Assembly (NCBI GenBank): GCA_001414345.1
Contig: LLCB01000105.1
Coordinates: 111,708 to 175,707 of the forward strand
DNA: 64,000 bases
Direction: 5' to 3'
Source: Hymenoscyphus infarciens
Lineage: Eukaryota; Ascomycota; Leotiomycetes; Helotiales; Helotiaceae
How positions within the stretch are numbered: the first letter of the stretch is position 1; each line of letters opens with the position of its first letter. The notes below the pieces were generated by a model. It ran no database searches. It saw only the letters and a program-made list of their open reading frames with translations, and was not told where the DNA came from. Positions 12,153 to 24,800 of the stretch are shown piece by piece. The position numbers were made by a program, and so were the translations under genes.

Positions 12153-12650
12153 GTGACTTTGTTGTACAAGTTGCATCGAGCGTCCAGCGTCCAGCGTCCA
12201 GCGTCCAGCAACTTCTACGACCACTACTATTTTCAAACCTCCCAGCTTTCCAAGTCCTCATTCAAGCCCGTCGTGGCGTACCCCAAAAAATTCAAACCGT
12301 GTTTCACACAAGAACCGGTCCTCTTCACTAATACACACGGGAAAGTAACGCCTATCCACACTGGAATGGTGCCACTCTTGGGAAGGTGAGTGCTATATGT
12401 TTAAGTTATACTCGACCGCGGTACTAACCGTAGAAGGCTAGTTCATTTGATAGATCTTTGCTCCGTTGATTTCAGACTCGACCAGCCGGCAGTCGAAAGG
12501 TTTGAAGAAAGTGATGGATCGGTGTTATCTACCGAGGAGAATGATGCCGAGGAAGATTCTAGACTCTACTGCCCATTACAACTTCGACAGCTGGTCGTCA
12601 ACCGATATAAAGCTTGTTTTGTTTTGAACCCCCATGAGACAGACGCATAG
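12150..12650 (+). CDS. Possible small spliced gene, 5' end unresolved
   Basis: An open stretch from 12150 to 12385 joins 12434-12650 in frame through a good 48-bp intron: donor GTGAGT at 12386, branch TACTAAC, acceptor TAG at 12431-12433. The spliced frame would end at TAG 12648-12650. The first stretch has no usable early ATG. It begins just after a TTTACTTAG that resembles an acceptor, so a further upstream exon may exist. The predicted product has an acidic middle (STEENDAEEDSRL) and no family I recognise. The clean intron is the only real support. It could also be chance frames next to a pseudogene. Confidence 0.3.
12178..12208. repeat. 7-bp tandem repeat (GCGTCCA)4
   Basis: Four direct copies of GCGTCCA lie inside the first open stretch of the doubtful small gene. 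Seven is not a multiple of three, so the encoded residues rotate frame through the repeat. Confidence 0.85.
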
Positions 12651-13515
12651 TGTTAAGGGACGTGTGTGGTTCGATTCAGGGGCAGGCTTTCTACTGGAAG
12701 CTATAACGTTAAAGTAGAGAAAAGTAGGTAGGCCACTCTCTTATGAGCTACTCCGAGATGTCTTAGGCATCGTGCTCCGGACCGAATCCCGTAGGACTTG
12801 ATGAATTAGAGTATTCAAATGCAATGTTCAGTAAATGTACTCGCCTCAGTGACTCTGAGTAGCTAAGTAGTTTGTTCTCACGCTGGATTCGGAAGTGCTC
12901 TGACGATGAGCTAAAGTAAACTGGCATGTATTCTTGCATACTTTTAGCCTACTCGCTTATAACATTTACACATTTACCAAGGTAATGTGACCAAAACTGT
13001 CTCACGTGATGGAAAGTTCCAAATAATCTGCCAAAACAACAAACGCCAGGTTACCTTGAATTTCTTAAAAATAGCAGTAATCTCGACGGCGATCAGGGGT
13101 CGTGTTGTGATTCGAACAACGCAAGACGAATTCGGCACTAAGGCAGGTATGAGTTGGCAGACAGATTCTGGGGTGAATGCAACAGCGATAGAAAAGGGCT
13201 GGGCCAGGAACATGGACTGGACCAAATCGAGGGAAATCTTTGATATCAACCGCACTTTCGGTGGTATCGATGCTGTAGCTGACCGCATCTTCCGCCAACA
13301 TGCACCTCCTTCTTGAGACAGAAGGAGATGTGTGTTGCAATGGCCTCTTGTTGTTTGCCACCTGCCATCTCAAGTCTGGATATGTGAAACTTTGCTGGCA
13401 AACACGAACGAGGAGCAGACACATCCACTCGAGAGGATTCCAGAGAGACACAGCTCTGGAGAGACACGGCTGTGTTTCATCAATTCAACCGGCTTCTATT
13501 TGCTGTAGGCGAGGA

Positions 13516-13574
13516 CCATCCGATTTCTCGTGGACTTTGGTGGCCGTCGTAGGTAACCAGGAGAAATCGGATGG
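13516..13574. repeat. Perfect 14-bp inverted repeat
   Basis: CCATCCGATTTCTC at 13516-13529 and its exact complement GAGAAATCGGATGG at 13561-13574 flank a 31-bp spacer. It could form a hairpin or be a short TIR pair or regulatory dyad. Function is unknown. Confidence 0.85.
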
Positions 13575-14243
13575 CTCAACACCAAGACCTGAATATAGCA
13601 GACCAGAGACCAGTCATCGTCCCCACCCTCCTTCCTCTCGTTTCCGTCTTACCCTGCCATCCAGCCAGCACCAGAGGCAACGTCGAGTCGGAGGCAGAGC
13701 CAACGCAGTAACCCTACCACCCTACCACCCTCCTCTCCAAACTTCCCAAACCTCTCAGACGCGTGGGTTAGCTGCAGATATCTTGCAGACTCCAGCTGCC
13801 GGAGGCTGAAAAGGGTCAGTCTCGAGTCTTCTCTTACACGGCTGTTCCCAGACCTGCGATGCAGATTGGTGCTTCGATGTGAAGCCGCGGAAAAGGGACG
13901 AAAGGGGCCATCCACTGCCATCGCATCAAGCCCGATGAGTAGAGAGCAGCAGTGAGAGTGAGCACCAGTGTCCTCTGATCCCAGCTGCATTCATCGAATC
14001 ACTGGACGGCGTGCTGGCTGGTGATCCTCCCTGTCCTTCGTTGGTGGTGGTGATTGGGCACTTGAGCCCAGGGTTCATGCAATGCAATGCAACTGCGTGG
14101 ATTTGTTGGCAAGCGGCGAGCGTGGCCGTGGAGTGGCAGGAGGAGTGGCAGGAGAGATGCGATGCTTTTGGAGATCTCAGCTCGTCGATGGGACTGCACT
14201 GCACTGCACTGCACCGCACTCCACTGGGTCCGACTCCCATACT

Positions 14244-14359
14244 CGCGACGTCGTCTTCTTCCTCTTCTTTCCTCTCCTCCAACTCCTCATTCCCATACCG
14301 TCGCGACGTCGTCTTCTTCCTCTCCTTTCCTCTTCTCCAACTCCTCATTCCCATACCGA
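14244..14359. repeat. Two 58-bp tandem copies, pyrimidine-rich
   Basis: The segment starting CGCGACGTCGTCTTCTTCCT at 14244 recurs at 14302 with a few differences (period 58 bp). It lies in the probable leader/promoter of the 1,745-aa gene. Each copy contains GACGTC. Confidence 0.8.
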
Positions 14360-14690
14360 CCTCACCGGCGCAAATCTTAATCTTGAAGCTATCGTCGTGG
14401 TCGGGAAGAGTAGAGTGTCGCGGGACCCGTTGAACACCTCCCAGCATCATCCTCTTATCGTCACCTCTCTGCCGTCACATCACATCCCACCCAACTTCAG
14501 CCTTCTGCAATAACAACACCACCACCACCACCACCACAACAACAACAAACTTCACTCCACCATTCCCTTCACTTCCCTTCACTTCCCTTCCCTTCCCGTC
14601 CCTTCTTCACTCCTCCCAGATATCTCTACCCTCTGCCATCTCGGGGCGCGCAAGCTCGAGATTGCAACCAGACCAGCGCCCGATGGAGCC

Positions 14691-17600
14691 ATGATACACA
14701 TGCAGCGTTCCCTTTCCCTTCCCGGGCCCGCCCACGCATCCCCTCGTATGTTATCTTGCTGCTTTGCGCAGATTGAAAAGCTTTCGATTCCCCAGAAACT
14801 ACCATGGAATACCTACTAATCTGCGAATCCCATAGCTGCATCCCCCACCATCACGCAGGTCTCCTCGAGAAGTCCGACCCCATCTCCTCTCGATAATCAT
14901 GTAACTGTTCCCCCAAGACTTCATCGCTACTCCTCACGAAGCCCGAGTCGACCGCCAACTTCCTACAAAGAGGCCCCATTGGAACGGGAAAGAAATCGGA
15001 GTGGTACAAGAACAAGCACTCGACGAGCCTCCCCTTCTCCCGCACCAAGAAGACGTGATAAATCTCAATCTTCCCACAAAGCCAAGGATATACTCGATGG
15101 AGCTCTTTCTCCGGTCAAATTGCCCCAACGTCCTCTTCTCCAAGACATATCTCAGTATTCCAATCCGCAAATAGCAGTAGTGACTGCATCCACCGCTTCT
15201 ACAACCCTAGAGGAACTTGCCCATTTAGTGCGCCTCTCCACATACCAGGAAAAGAAGCGAACCCACTCTCGTGTGCGATTGCAGCGTTCCCTTGTTTCCA
15301 CTGCTCTTTCTGCACGTCTGGCACGATGCGGAGAATTGGCCCACCGGACTTTGGTTGACAATTTTAGGGGCGACGAGAAGAAAGCTTTTGCGACCCTGTA
15401 CAATGCCATTCATGATGTCCGGAATTCGTGTGATGCCACTCGACGATATGCCTTGTTGGAGCCAGATCTAGATGGCACCCGCCCACCATCAATGAGCAAT
15501 GGAGAAGAAACCGGTTCCTTGTCAACTTTCATGCATGAAATCCCGCGACGTTCCCGCGAAACCCTGATCAGATTTTTGACCCAAATCAGAACTAATCCAG
15601 ATTATTTGGCCAGCCGTTTATCCAGTCTTTCATCCTCTGAGCTTTCCGCTCTAACAATCTTCCACCAGGGATTGGAACCCATGGACTCTGTTTTGCCTTT
15701 TCACACCCGTTCCAAGACCCATCTTGCAGGTAATCATCGAAACCCTGGCCAGACTCCCACTGCAGTTGAGCGTTTGCTTTCTTTTCAACGTCATGATCCC
15801 TTGTCTGCTTTGATTCACACGTGTTTCGCAAACTCCGCAGGACCAGATTCTTTGGAAGATCTCAGAAGGACCGATGTATGGGCTACCGCCTGTGCAAGGA
15901 TGATTACTGACAAAAAGACTGGCCTGGATGCCTTTATCTGCAGCGTTCTCAACGTTTGGACATCCATGAGAGATTGGTCTGGCCGAAGTAATATGGAATG
16001 GTACCTGATGAAAATCCTTGAAGATGGCGCCTTTCTATTGGAAAAAGCCGAAGACCAGGCTGGAACCCGTATCCATGTTGAACCACGAAATGCCAAGGAT
16101 TCCATAGCCGCAGATGAATTTTATACTGCCGCTGTCCAAGGACTGTTTGAGATTGTGGATGATCCTGGAGCTGGAGGAATTCCAGAGGGCCTTCTTGAAC
16201 TTGGAAATGCCATTCTCCGTAAGCTTGAGCCCAAGGCGCATGCATCTACCAAAGTTTTCCTGGTCTCAAAATGTCTATTTTCAACATTTCTGCTCAATGC
16301 TATCATCCATCCAGAGGTATTTGATTTTGCAGTGGTCTAAAACTCCCACGCTAACTTTTCAAGGCTTATGGAATGATGTCCGAATACCATATCACCGAAT
16401 ATGGTAGACAGAAGATTTTGAAAGAGGTTGCGATGCGTGCGTCAAAATATGTTGTAGACCTGGTTTGGTATGTTACTCCTGCGCAAACGACTAGCCATTC
16501 ATTATACTAATGCAATTCGTAGGCAAAAAGCTTCAATACCACTCCCCATCAAGGGCCATATTGAGCGCATTCTGGCACGTTTCCGGTCAAGTCGTCCTTC
16601 CAAATCCAAGGCGAAACTTCTTCCCGCGAGGTCCATTACATCTTTGCGAGAGACGGTGGAAGTCCACCCGTATCTTGTTTTAGGTCCATCGGACTTGGTG
16701 ACAATTGTCAATGCTCTCTTCCCAGAAAGGCGCCCGGCTTCAAGCTCCCTGGCAAGAGATATCCATGGCTTGCGATCATCGGCTTCATCCATTTCGGGCA
16801 TGTCCTCTATGACGGCTTCTATCCCGATACATACACCACGCCATGCTTTCGATAATGCATCAGTCATCAGCAACAGCGGTTCGTCAGTCATCAGCGATAT
16901 TACCACCTCACGTGAACCCTTGCTGGATGATGGATCGAGTGCTATCAACCGGTACTCTTCCGCCTCTATTTCATCGGGCCAGAATCAGCGTTCGAGCTAC
17001 TATGAAGATGATGCTTTCGAGCTCCGTGTTGCAATCGACGAGATGTCACATACATTAGGTTTCGACGGTACCACGGGAACCTGCCATCCTTGTGCCGAGA
17101 ATTGGGCCGTGCTATTCATATCTCATGATGGCCAAAGTCTTTCTACTCACATGCTCCACGACCCCGATGATGAGGGCGAAGAAGAAGAGTTCACTACGAG
17201 TAGTGATAGCGACGATGATACCTATACTTCTCGTCCAGACCTAGACAAAGATTATCACCAGTTGCGTGATTCAATCTTGAAGTTGGTCGAGGATTACGAG
17301 ATACCACATTCCTTGAACTCGAGGACGGAGTCGAAAACATTCAGTAATAGAACATCGGCTCTGGAAAGCCCTCGGAAGAAGCAACGGAGTAGACCTGGAT
17401 CGTCGGCAAAACCACAGTCCAAGAACCCTTACCGCACTCAAGATCAATCTCCTGTCCTGGAACGAAACAACAAAATGGTGGAATCCAAATCAACGAGATC
17501 ACGAACTGATTCAGATAGTGGCAGACTTGAGGAGGAAGCGCCGTCTGTCCTCATTGCTATGCTTGAGGCCGCAGAGTCACAATGCCAGGCTCAATCTGAT

Positions 17601-20120
17601 TTCGTGAACGCACACTTATACTGGAAGACGCTCAATCAGCTTCATCAGTTGTCCTCCCCGTCTCTCAAACGCGATGGCTACGCCTCCCTCCTGAATATTT
17701 TTTCGCGTGGACCTCGAGATTCTATCCGACGTTCTGCGAGTGCCATTGAAGAGTATGATGCTTGGCTGGTGTGGCTGAAGCAATCACAGGAACGTCATGA
17801 TGTGACCATTGAGTCCATGATGAAGAGGTTGAAGGCTCTTCGAGACAAAATGTGGTATGTCACAGATGTGAGAAACTCGGCCGCCTACGAAGGTGCTCGA
17901 AACATTGCAGTTGCTCTAAAATGCATGGCAGCACCCAAAAAGGCATCATATTTGCCGCCCGCCGGAGTCCGACCCCGGAACGCGTCCAAAACCGCTGCAA
18001 ATAACTTCTTGTTGAAAACGGAAGCTCAAGTAATGGACATGATGGCCGCAATTGATGAACAGGGTGGGCCAAACAAATTGTCAGACGAACAGGCCGATAA
18101 AACTTTGCGTTGGTTGTCCCAATTCGGGATTGAAAACTTTTGCAAAGGCGAAGAGCGTATTCATCGCTTCTCTTTGGAAATCGAGGCTTGCATCAACAAG
18201 TTGGTTGGAGACAATCTCATGGAGGGACCTGTTTTATGGTCAAGCGAGTTGTACTACCGAGACAAACGCATTTTGGACAGCGGGAGACAAAAAGGAGATC
18301 TTTACATTAACGGATTTGGTTCGTTGAACATTTCCGATGACCCCAGCGATTCTGATGCAGGCCGACGCAGTCTGAGAAGCACCGAGCTCGTCCGTCCTGG
18401 TCTTCGAGATCTCCGAGCGATGTCGGCAAGGAATCATTCTCAGCAAAGCTTTGATTCAGGTCGCTTTAGCATGTCAAGAATGAGCACCGGTACTGGGGCA
18501 GTGAGCACCCAAGGGGATCTAATGGACTCCCAGGACTACTTTGGGATGGCCAGTCCAGTGCTTACCATTGATTCAGCGACTACCTTTTGGTCGCCATTTC
18601 AGACCAGGGCTCAGTCACCGACTACCAGCATTAGCAGCGCCCGTCCAGGCACTGCATCATCCACAAATGAGACTGTCATGATGAGGGAAGAACGTGCAAG
18701 TCAAGCAAAGCAAAAGTTTCTTGTTGATTTGAAGCAAACCTTGACGAGCTTACTCCTCAGTGATTTAGGTATGCTTGTTTTCGCTAGAGGAAGTGAGACA
18801 GATTCTTGGTTTGCCGGTGATTTAGGACAGGATTGTATGGAGAGAAGAGAACGAACAGATCGAAAGAATCGGCGGAAGAACAAGAGGCGAACACTTGAAA
18901 AAAAGAAGAGTTTCAGAGATCTCCGCGGAGCCCAAAAGATCGACCTGCCAGGTGAAAGGCCCGATGCTTACCTCGAGCGACTAGACAGAGTCTCGCCAAA
19001 TCCTACCAGAGCTTCTTCAGACCGAAGTTCGGTTGATTTTCAAGCTGAAAGCTCATCCACAAGCGAGGCGACTGCACGTAGCTCACGAAAGCAGATCCCC
19101 AAAGACCTGGACTCTCCAGACTTTCCCTACCGACAGGCATTCCAGCGCTTGTTGAGAATGTTTTCAGTTCATCCAAACCCGTATGCTAAACTAAATGCGC
19201 TGTTTGAATTGGAGCATCTTATCATTGCCTTTCTCACGCCATCAGCACCCCGTCGTCCGCGCTTGCGCCAAGATACACTGACTGCTGCTCCCCCACCAGA
19301 GGTTCAGCATATTAATGCATTTGGCCATACAGACGCGATTTCTACGACCCCTCGCGCCAAGAACCTCGAAGAGGCTATTGATAACTGCAAGGAACGCCGC
19401 TCCCAGGCTCTCAGCCAGCCTGATCCATCATCGCCTGTACACAGAACCAATGACCGATCATCTAGCAACCCTAACCCGGCCAGTACGGATATGATTGTTG
19501 ATGTTCTACAAGATCTATTCCGCGATCCGGATATTAGACCGAAGACGCTTTTCCGTGACTTGCAGTTCATCGCATCATTTGTACCTGCATCTGTTCTCGA
19601 TAAAACCGAGCGCGGAAAAGCATTCTGGGATGCGGGTCTCGCTGCTCTCGGACTCAAACAAGATGTCTGCAGAACTCTAATTGAAATCGCAGATGAAGTG
19701 GTGGTGCATTACACTCAAACCCGCAAGACCACGACGTCCTCTCCTGACTCTGTCCCGCCTACAACATCATCCGGCGAACTAATGAAATACAGCATGCAAG
19801 ACGCGGCTCAGATGTGGACCATAACTGCTAAAGAAGGAGACCCCGTTGCTGAGCGTGAACTTGCTATCTTCTACCTTACTCACCCGGAGTTGGTGGAACG
19901 AGTCACGGCTCCCTTGAGTAAGCCAAGGGAAACTTTCAAGGCGCAAGTCATGGAGATGCATGGTGGGGGGAGTACGGGGAAGGAGGAGAGGGATCGGGAG
20001 AGGAGTGATCCTGCTACTATGTGTGCGGCGTATCATTGGATGGAGTTGAGTGCGCTAGGGGGGGATGTGCTCGCGAAGACTTATTTGAGGCAGAGGGAGG
20101 AGTTGAATGCTATTCCTTGA
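14691..20120 (+). CDS. Large conserved fungal protein, Sel1-like C-terminus
   Basis: Four exons (14691..14745, 14836..16316, 16364..16467, 16523..20120) give 1,745 aa. Intron 1 has GTATGT, CTACTAAT and TAG. Intron 2 has GTATTT, GCTAAC and AAG. Intron 3 has GTATGT, TACTAAT and TAG. The start was chosen because the 90-bp first intron removes the only in-frame stop (14817-14819). The N-terminus is a Ser/Pro/Arg-rich disordered tail. Residues about 130-620 are a helical region including FLVSKCLFSTFLLNAIIHPE and HITEYGRQKILKEVAMRAS, which faintly resembles RasGAP-type helical domains. An acidic run lies near residue 760 and a basic cluster (RKNRRKNKRR) near 1326. The C-terminus (about 1640-1740) has Sel1-like helical pairs (AERELAIFYL, AYHWMELSALGGDVLAKTYL). 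No name is certain; a signalling or scaffold role is only inference. Confidence 0.85.
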
Positions 20121-21231
20121 TCTAGACGCGAGAGGTGGATTGTTTTTTCTTGTATAAATTTTTTGGAGGGCATTTCATGGTTTGCGTCATTTGCTTAGCG
20201 ACTTTGTTTTTCAGCTTGGGTTGGATGTCTGATACTTTTTATGCTTTTTTGATGATAGATGAGTCTTCTTTTTTTTCTCTCCACCCATGTTTTGGGAATC
20301 TTGCTTACGCGACGACGAAGACTACCTTTGATGGAAAACTACAGGACATTTACAATACAGACAGAGGGATGAATATGGGGAAAGTCTTAGTGCTTAGTTG
20401 TTTTTGGTTGTTTTCGCTGGACGAGTTTTGCCGTTTATATATATACCCCCTTATTACCCTAGCAACTTTTTTTTGGTAATTGTTGAGTATATAGCTTTTT
20501 TTATATATATATAGGGTGGGAATATTATTAGATGAGAATTTTGAGAAGACTTTTTGAGATTGTATAAGAGGTTGAGTGAGATTTTCGATGACTGTATAGT
20601 TTAGGCAATCCTGCTATTTTGACCTATTCTTGGAGGGTCAAGATTACGTAACGACGATATAATTTAAAAATCTAAGAATGAGCATAACTGTTAATGAATG
20701 ACTTTAGCATTAGTGCATTTTGTTTTCTGTATTTTTTTCTATTACGGTCTCGTGTGAAAGTGATTAGAATTTGGGGGGCAGAACGAGTCGTTGAGCGATC
20801 GAGGAATTACGGGTACTACTGATTCGATGGCGAAATGCTCTTTTTCAGTAATGAATCGGGAATATTAAAGGCTGGTTTGTTAAACCGCCCTTGAAATCAA
20901 AGAATGCTAATAGAATATTTGTAACCGCCAGTTCCGTCATCGCTATACTTCGTCATTGCTATACTCAAGTCCCGAGCCCTTCGCTTTAGCATCCCAACCT
21001 TGTATTCCCACCCTCATACGCTCTCGAAAGTTGTCCCAGGCTCTGAACTTTCCTACACGGCTGACGTGGCCAACTTAGCTAACTTTTCCAGAAGGCTTCA
21101 GCTGTAACTCTGAAAATTCATCACTTTCACCTTCCGCATATATAAGTGGTAGGCTAAGTGAAACTCGTCGTATGTTGTTTTGCTATAATGTCTATTAATC
21201 TTAGGGTTAAAGGACTATAAAGAGAGTTTAT
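20121..21231. other. Intergenic, 3' flank of the large gene
   Basis: T-rich 3' flank with several poly-T and (TA)n runs, then normal-composition sequence with no supported gene. A related pair, CGTCATCGCTATACT / CGTCATTGCTATACT, occurs near 20937-20966. RIP-like composition begins near 21.3 kb. Confidence 0.5.
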
Positions 21232-21400
21232 CGCTTTTCGTCACATACACGTATTTGAGGCTATTTTGAGAATTTCTGTATTTGCTGGCTAGCTTCCAGT
21301 ATCTTACTCTGTACTCTCTTATATGCCTTCTTTTTAGGCTAATTAGGAGGCTTCCTAAGTATCTTACTAATATAAGGGTGAAAAGAGTAAGTACTATCAG
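21232..21400. repeat. Direct repeat copy A (less RIPed)
   Basis: About 169 bp starting GCTTTTCGTCACATACACG. It matches 21638-21804 apart from many C-to-T and G-to-A changes. Copy A still has several CpA/TpG pairs where the other copy has TpA. The two copies lie on either side of the left LTR of the Gypsy element. Confidence 0.8.
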
Positions 21401-21477
21401 CTATCGTACTTATTTAAGAGGCTAAAAAAGTACTAACTAATCCTAGCGAGCGTATTACGAAGGGGTACGAGGGTAGA

Positions 21478-21632
21478 GTTAAAAAAGAGCTTAATACTAA
21501 ATAAGACGTTAAAAGTAATAGGAAGTATTATTGGTAGAATAGAGGTTACTTGGTACGAGAGAAGGCATATATATATATACCTCCTTCTTACTTAATAAGC
21601 TAATTCCTTAATTTACTATAAACCCTTTCTAT
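21478..21632 (-). repeat. LTR (3' LTR of the Gypsy element)
   Basis: This 155-bp copy begins GTTAAAAAAGAGCTTAATAC and ends with TATAAACCCTTTCTAT on the plus strand. It differs from the 26331 copy mainly by transitions typical of RIP, and contains an internal (TA)n tract. Confidence 0.8.
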
Positions 21633-21637
21633 TTATT

Positions 21638-21804
21638 GCTTTTCGTTATATACACGTATTTAAGGCTATTTTGAGAATTTCTATATTTACTAGCTAGCTT
21701 CTAGTATCTTACTTTATACTCTCTTATATACCTTCTTTTTAGACTAATTAGAAGGCTTTTTAAGTATCTTACTAATATAAGAGTAAAAAGAGTAAGTACT
21801 ATTA
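21638..21804. repeat. Direct repeat copy A' (RIPed)
   Basis: About 167 bp matching 21232-21400 but with CpA/TpG converted to TpA. It lies just inside the left LTR of the Gypsy element, so either element 3' sequence recurs outside the LTR or two insertions are stacked here. Confidence 0.75.
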
Positions 21805-24800
21805 GCCGCCTTAAGAGAGGTCACTCGACTAATTAAAGAGAAGCTATTATAAATACAAGAAAGAATAAGGCTTTTTAAAAGTAAAAAGGACTACGAGTAG
21901 TATAAATAGTAATATAACATAGTTATAATAGGGAATATACTACCTACTAACTATAGAGGTCTTCTAAAGCCTACTAGGCTAGAAGAGAGAGAGCTCTATC
22001 TATTAAAAAGCGTCTATTTAAAAGGTATTACTTTTAATAGCTTAGAGTAAAGTACCTCTTAAAAGCGTTCGAAGTCTACCTTCTAAGTATTTAAATATCT
22101 ATATCTAACACCTTATTATTAAAAGCATATTATACGACGCCTCTATATAGACTATGTTTTAAATATAATATACTATTACTAACGCCGACTATCTAGAGGC
22201 GGTAGCGTAAAGAGTTAATATATCGGTTTCTTATAAAGGAGCTGCTTTTCTAGTAAAAGAGTAGTACTATAGAAGGTTAAGGATCGAGAGTAAATAGTAC
22301 TTGAAGTGCTACTATAAGATAGGTAGGTAATCCTATACCTAATACTAATATCTCTACTCTTATATACTCGTAGTCTAATTTACTCGATTATAGACGTATA
22401 ATTACGTATTCGTCTTTCTTAGCGAAAGTAATATCCTGTTATTAAAGGCGTATATATATAAATACTCTATAGTTAACTAAATTAGCGTCTTTATATATAA
22501 TCTCTATAGTATAAAGGAATCCTATAAAAGCTAGCTTTATAACGGCTTTGAAGTTAAGGCTATTAATCTATCTTAGCTATAGAATCTAAGGCCTAGCCTC
22601 TAGAGCTTAAGAGGTAATCTAGCGTAATTATAGCATTAATAAAGGCTTTGCCTTCTTCTTCTTATAAAGGCCTTATATCGCTTAAACACCTACTATAATT
22701 CGTTATAAAAGCAAGGACTTAAATAGCTTTAGATCTAGGTTATACTCTACGTATATTAATTAAATCGTAGAAAGGCTGATTTATATAAAATCTACCTTTA
22801 AAAGTTCTTAACTAATCTTACTATATACTCTTCTTAAAACCTACTTATAAAGTACTAAAGTCGTTGCTAGCTATAGTCGCTAGAGTCTCTTAACCTAGAA
22901 CCTCTTAAAAGAGTGTATATACGTGCTATATACCTTCTGAGTATTTAGTAAGAGGCTATAATAAAGGAGCCTTACGTATATCTTAGATATCCTAACTTTA
23001 TCTTTTACGTATTCGAGGTAATTAAGAGAGAGATCGTCAAATCGAGGGATTCTAGTATATACTCTAATCGTATATCGATATCGAATTAGGCGGCTAGGCG
23101 TAAAGTAGCTCGTAAGAGGCGATTTTAGTAGAGGCATCTCAAAGACTACTTAAGAAGTCTAATCTAAGTAGTAGTATTATCTATATAGATAATTACTCTC
23201 TTCGTCGCTTACACCTCCTTCTATCGTTTAAAGAATACTCTTACTGTCTTAATCTCAAAGATATTTATATTAAATTAAGAGTCTTTTCTGATCCCTAAGA
23301 GAGGTAACTAAAGAGCGTGTTCTTTTAGTAGTATATATATATACTCTTACTAGATATATCTTAGATCGTCTACTTCTAAAAAGAAGGCTCCTAGGCCTTT
23401 AATAGAGACATCGTAGAAAAGGTATATATATAAGTAGATATTATCAAAGAAGTATATACTATCAAACCGCGGTAATATCTTATTCCACTACTTAAGGTCC
23501 TCTTAAACTTCCTTTAAGAGGCGCCTCCTTTCTATATAAGGTACGTAGTTAGGCTATATATATATAAATATCTAGAAGTTATAATAGAAGGCCTAGCCTA
23601 ATTATACTACAGAGGTATAAAAAGACAAAAGGCTAGTAAGTGATTCAAGCTCGTTATAAGTAATACTTCTATAGTTAATAAATTAGCGTATCTCGAGCTT
23701 TATCTTAGCTAGCTTTTCTAGCGGTATAGAGGCCTTAAAAGCAACGGTATCTATTAGGTACTCTATCACTTCTAAGAGTATACCTTAGACGCTCTTTTTA
23801 TTATTAATTAGTATACCTAATATTCGAGTAAGAGTCTTATACTTTATAGCTTATTTCTTAAAGAATTAAGGCGTAGCTTTAACAGCTTTAAATATAACGA
23901 ACTCGTCGTCTAAATAGTAGCTTATAATATACTACTCTAAGTATAACTGTATTATCTACTTAAGAGCTTCTACAAAGATATTAAAGATAAATAGTATTAT
24001 AGTAAGGCCGAAGAGTAGTACTATATAAGCGTAATAAATCTCTTTCTATTAAAAACCTAAAAGCTAGCGTATTTGTAGTATAATTAGTACTATTTAAAAA
24101 GCGTTAGACATATCTCTTTTAAGTATTATACACCCTCGACTAGCTTCTTATACTATAGCTAATACCTCTTAGAAAAAGACGTACTTTAAATACACATATT
24201 CGTCTAATATATAATAATTTATTAAGCGACCTTTAGAGTAGAATAAATAGTATATTTAGTATTAATCGCTATTAGGCTTTAGTTTAGGTATAAAACTAAG
24301 TAGAGAGACTATAAAAGGTGCCCTCTAGTATAGAGTAACTTTCTTAATCAGGCTAGCTTTCAAATCGTCTCTTACTTTTAAAGTTAAAAGCTTATCGAAT
24401 TCAGCGGCTAATAAGAGGTTCTTTAATATATGTAAAACTTCTAGGCTTTTATACCTAATTAGCGCTCTAAATCGAAGTATATTATTAATGTTTTCTAGAA
24501 GCGACCGATTAGAATATTAGAGTAATAGCGCCTTCTATACTTTAAGAGATAATAGAGAAGGTGATATATCTAGTAGTAGTTTCAATATATTATATAAAGG
24601 GAAGAATACTATAGTATTTAATTAAATAAGTATAAGAGAGTATAGATAAGAAGATATAAATTAGAGTAAAAGATCTTTATTAGTACTATTATAGTCCTTA
24701 TTTATTATCCCTTCTATGCTAACTTCTTAGCTCTTCCTTATCTCCTTCTTATCACCTTTATTATCCTCTTTTAGTAGATAGATTCGAGTATAATTCAGGT

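Larger units (their letters stand above)
12651..14690. other. Long intergenic/leader region, no supported gene
   Basis: About 2 kb with many overlapping short frames but no domains. The part from about 13.6 kb is pyrimidine-rich and contains CA-type triplet runs (about 14517-14548) and repeated CCCTTCACTT units, like a long 5' untranslated leader of the gene starting at 14691. It holds a perfect hairpin at 13516-13574 and a 58-bp tandem duplication at 14244-14359, listed separately. Confidence 0.5.

Noticed and set aside
12660..12685. tRNA-like GGTTCGATTC (T-loop) sequence
   Set aside because: No matching acceptor stem, anticodon arm or D-loop could be found around it.
12987..13316. 109-codon plus-strand frame
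   Set aside because: No recognisable motif, overlapped by frames on the other strand, and no splice or start context to support it.
14011..14513. Several overlapping frames with TALHCTA and SSSSFLSS runs
   Set aside because: They are translations of GCACT and pyrimidine repeats in the leader region.
22895..23137. 80-codon minus-strand frame as a gene
   Set aside because: It is a surviving fragment of the RIPed Gypsy polyprotein, on the same strand as its reverse transcriptase.
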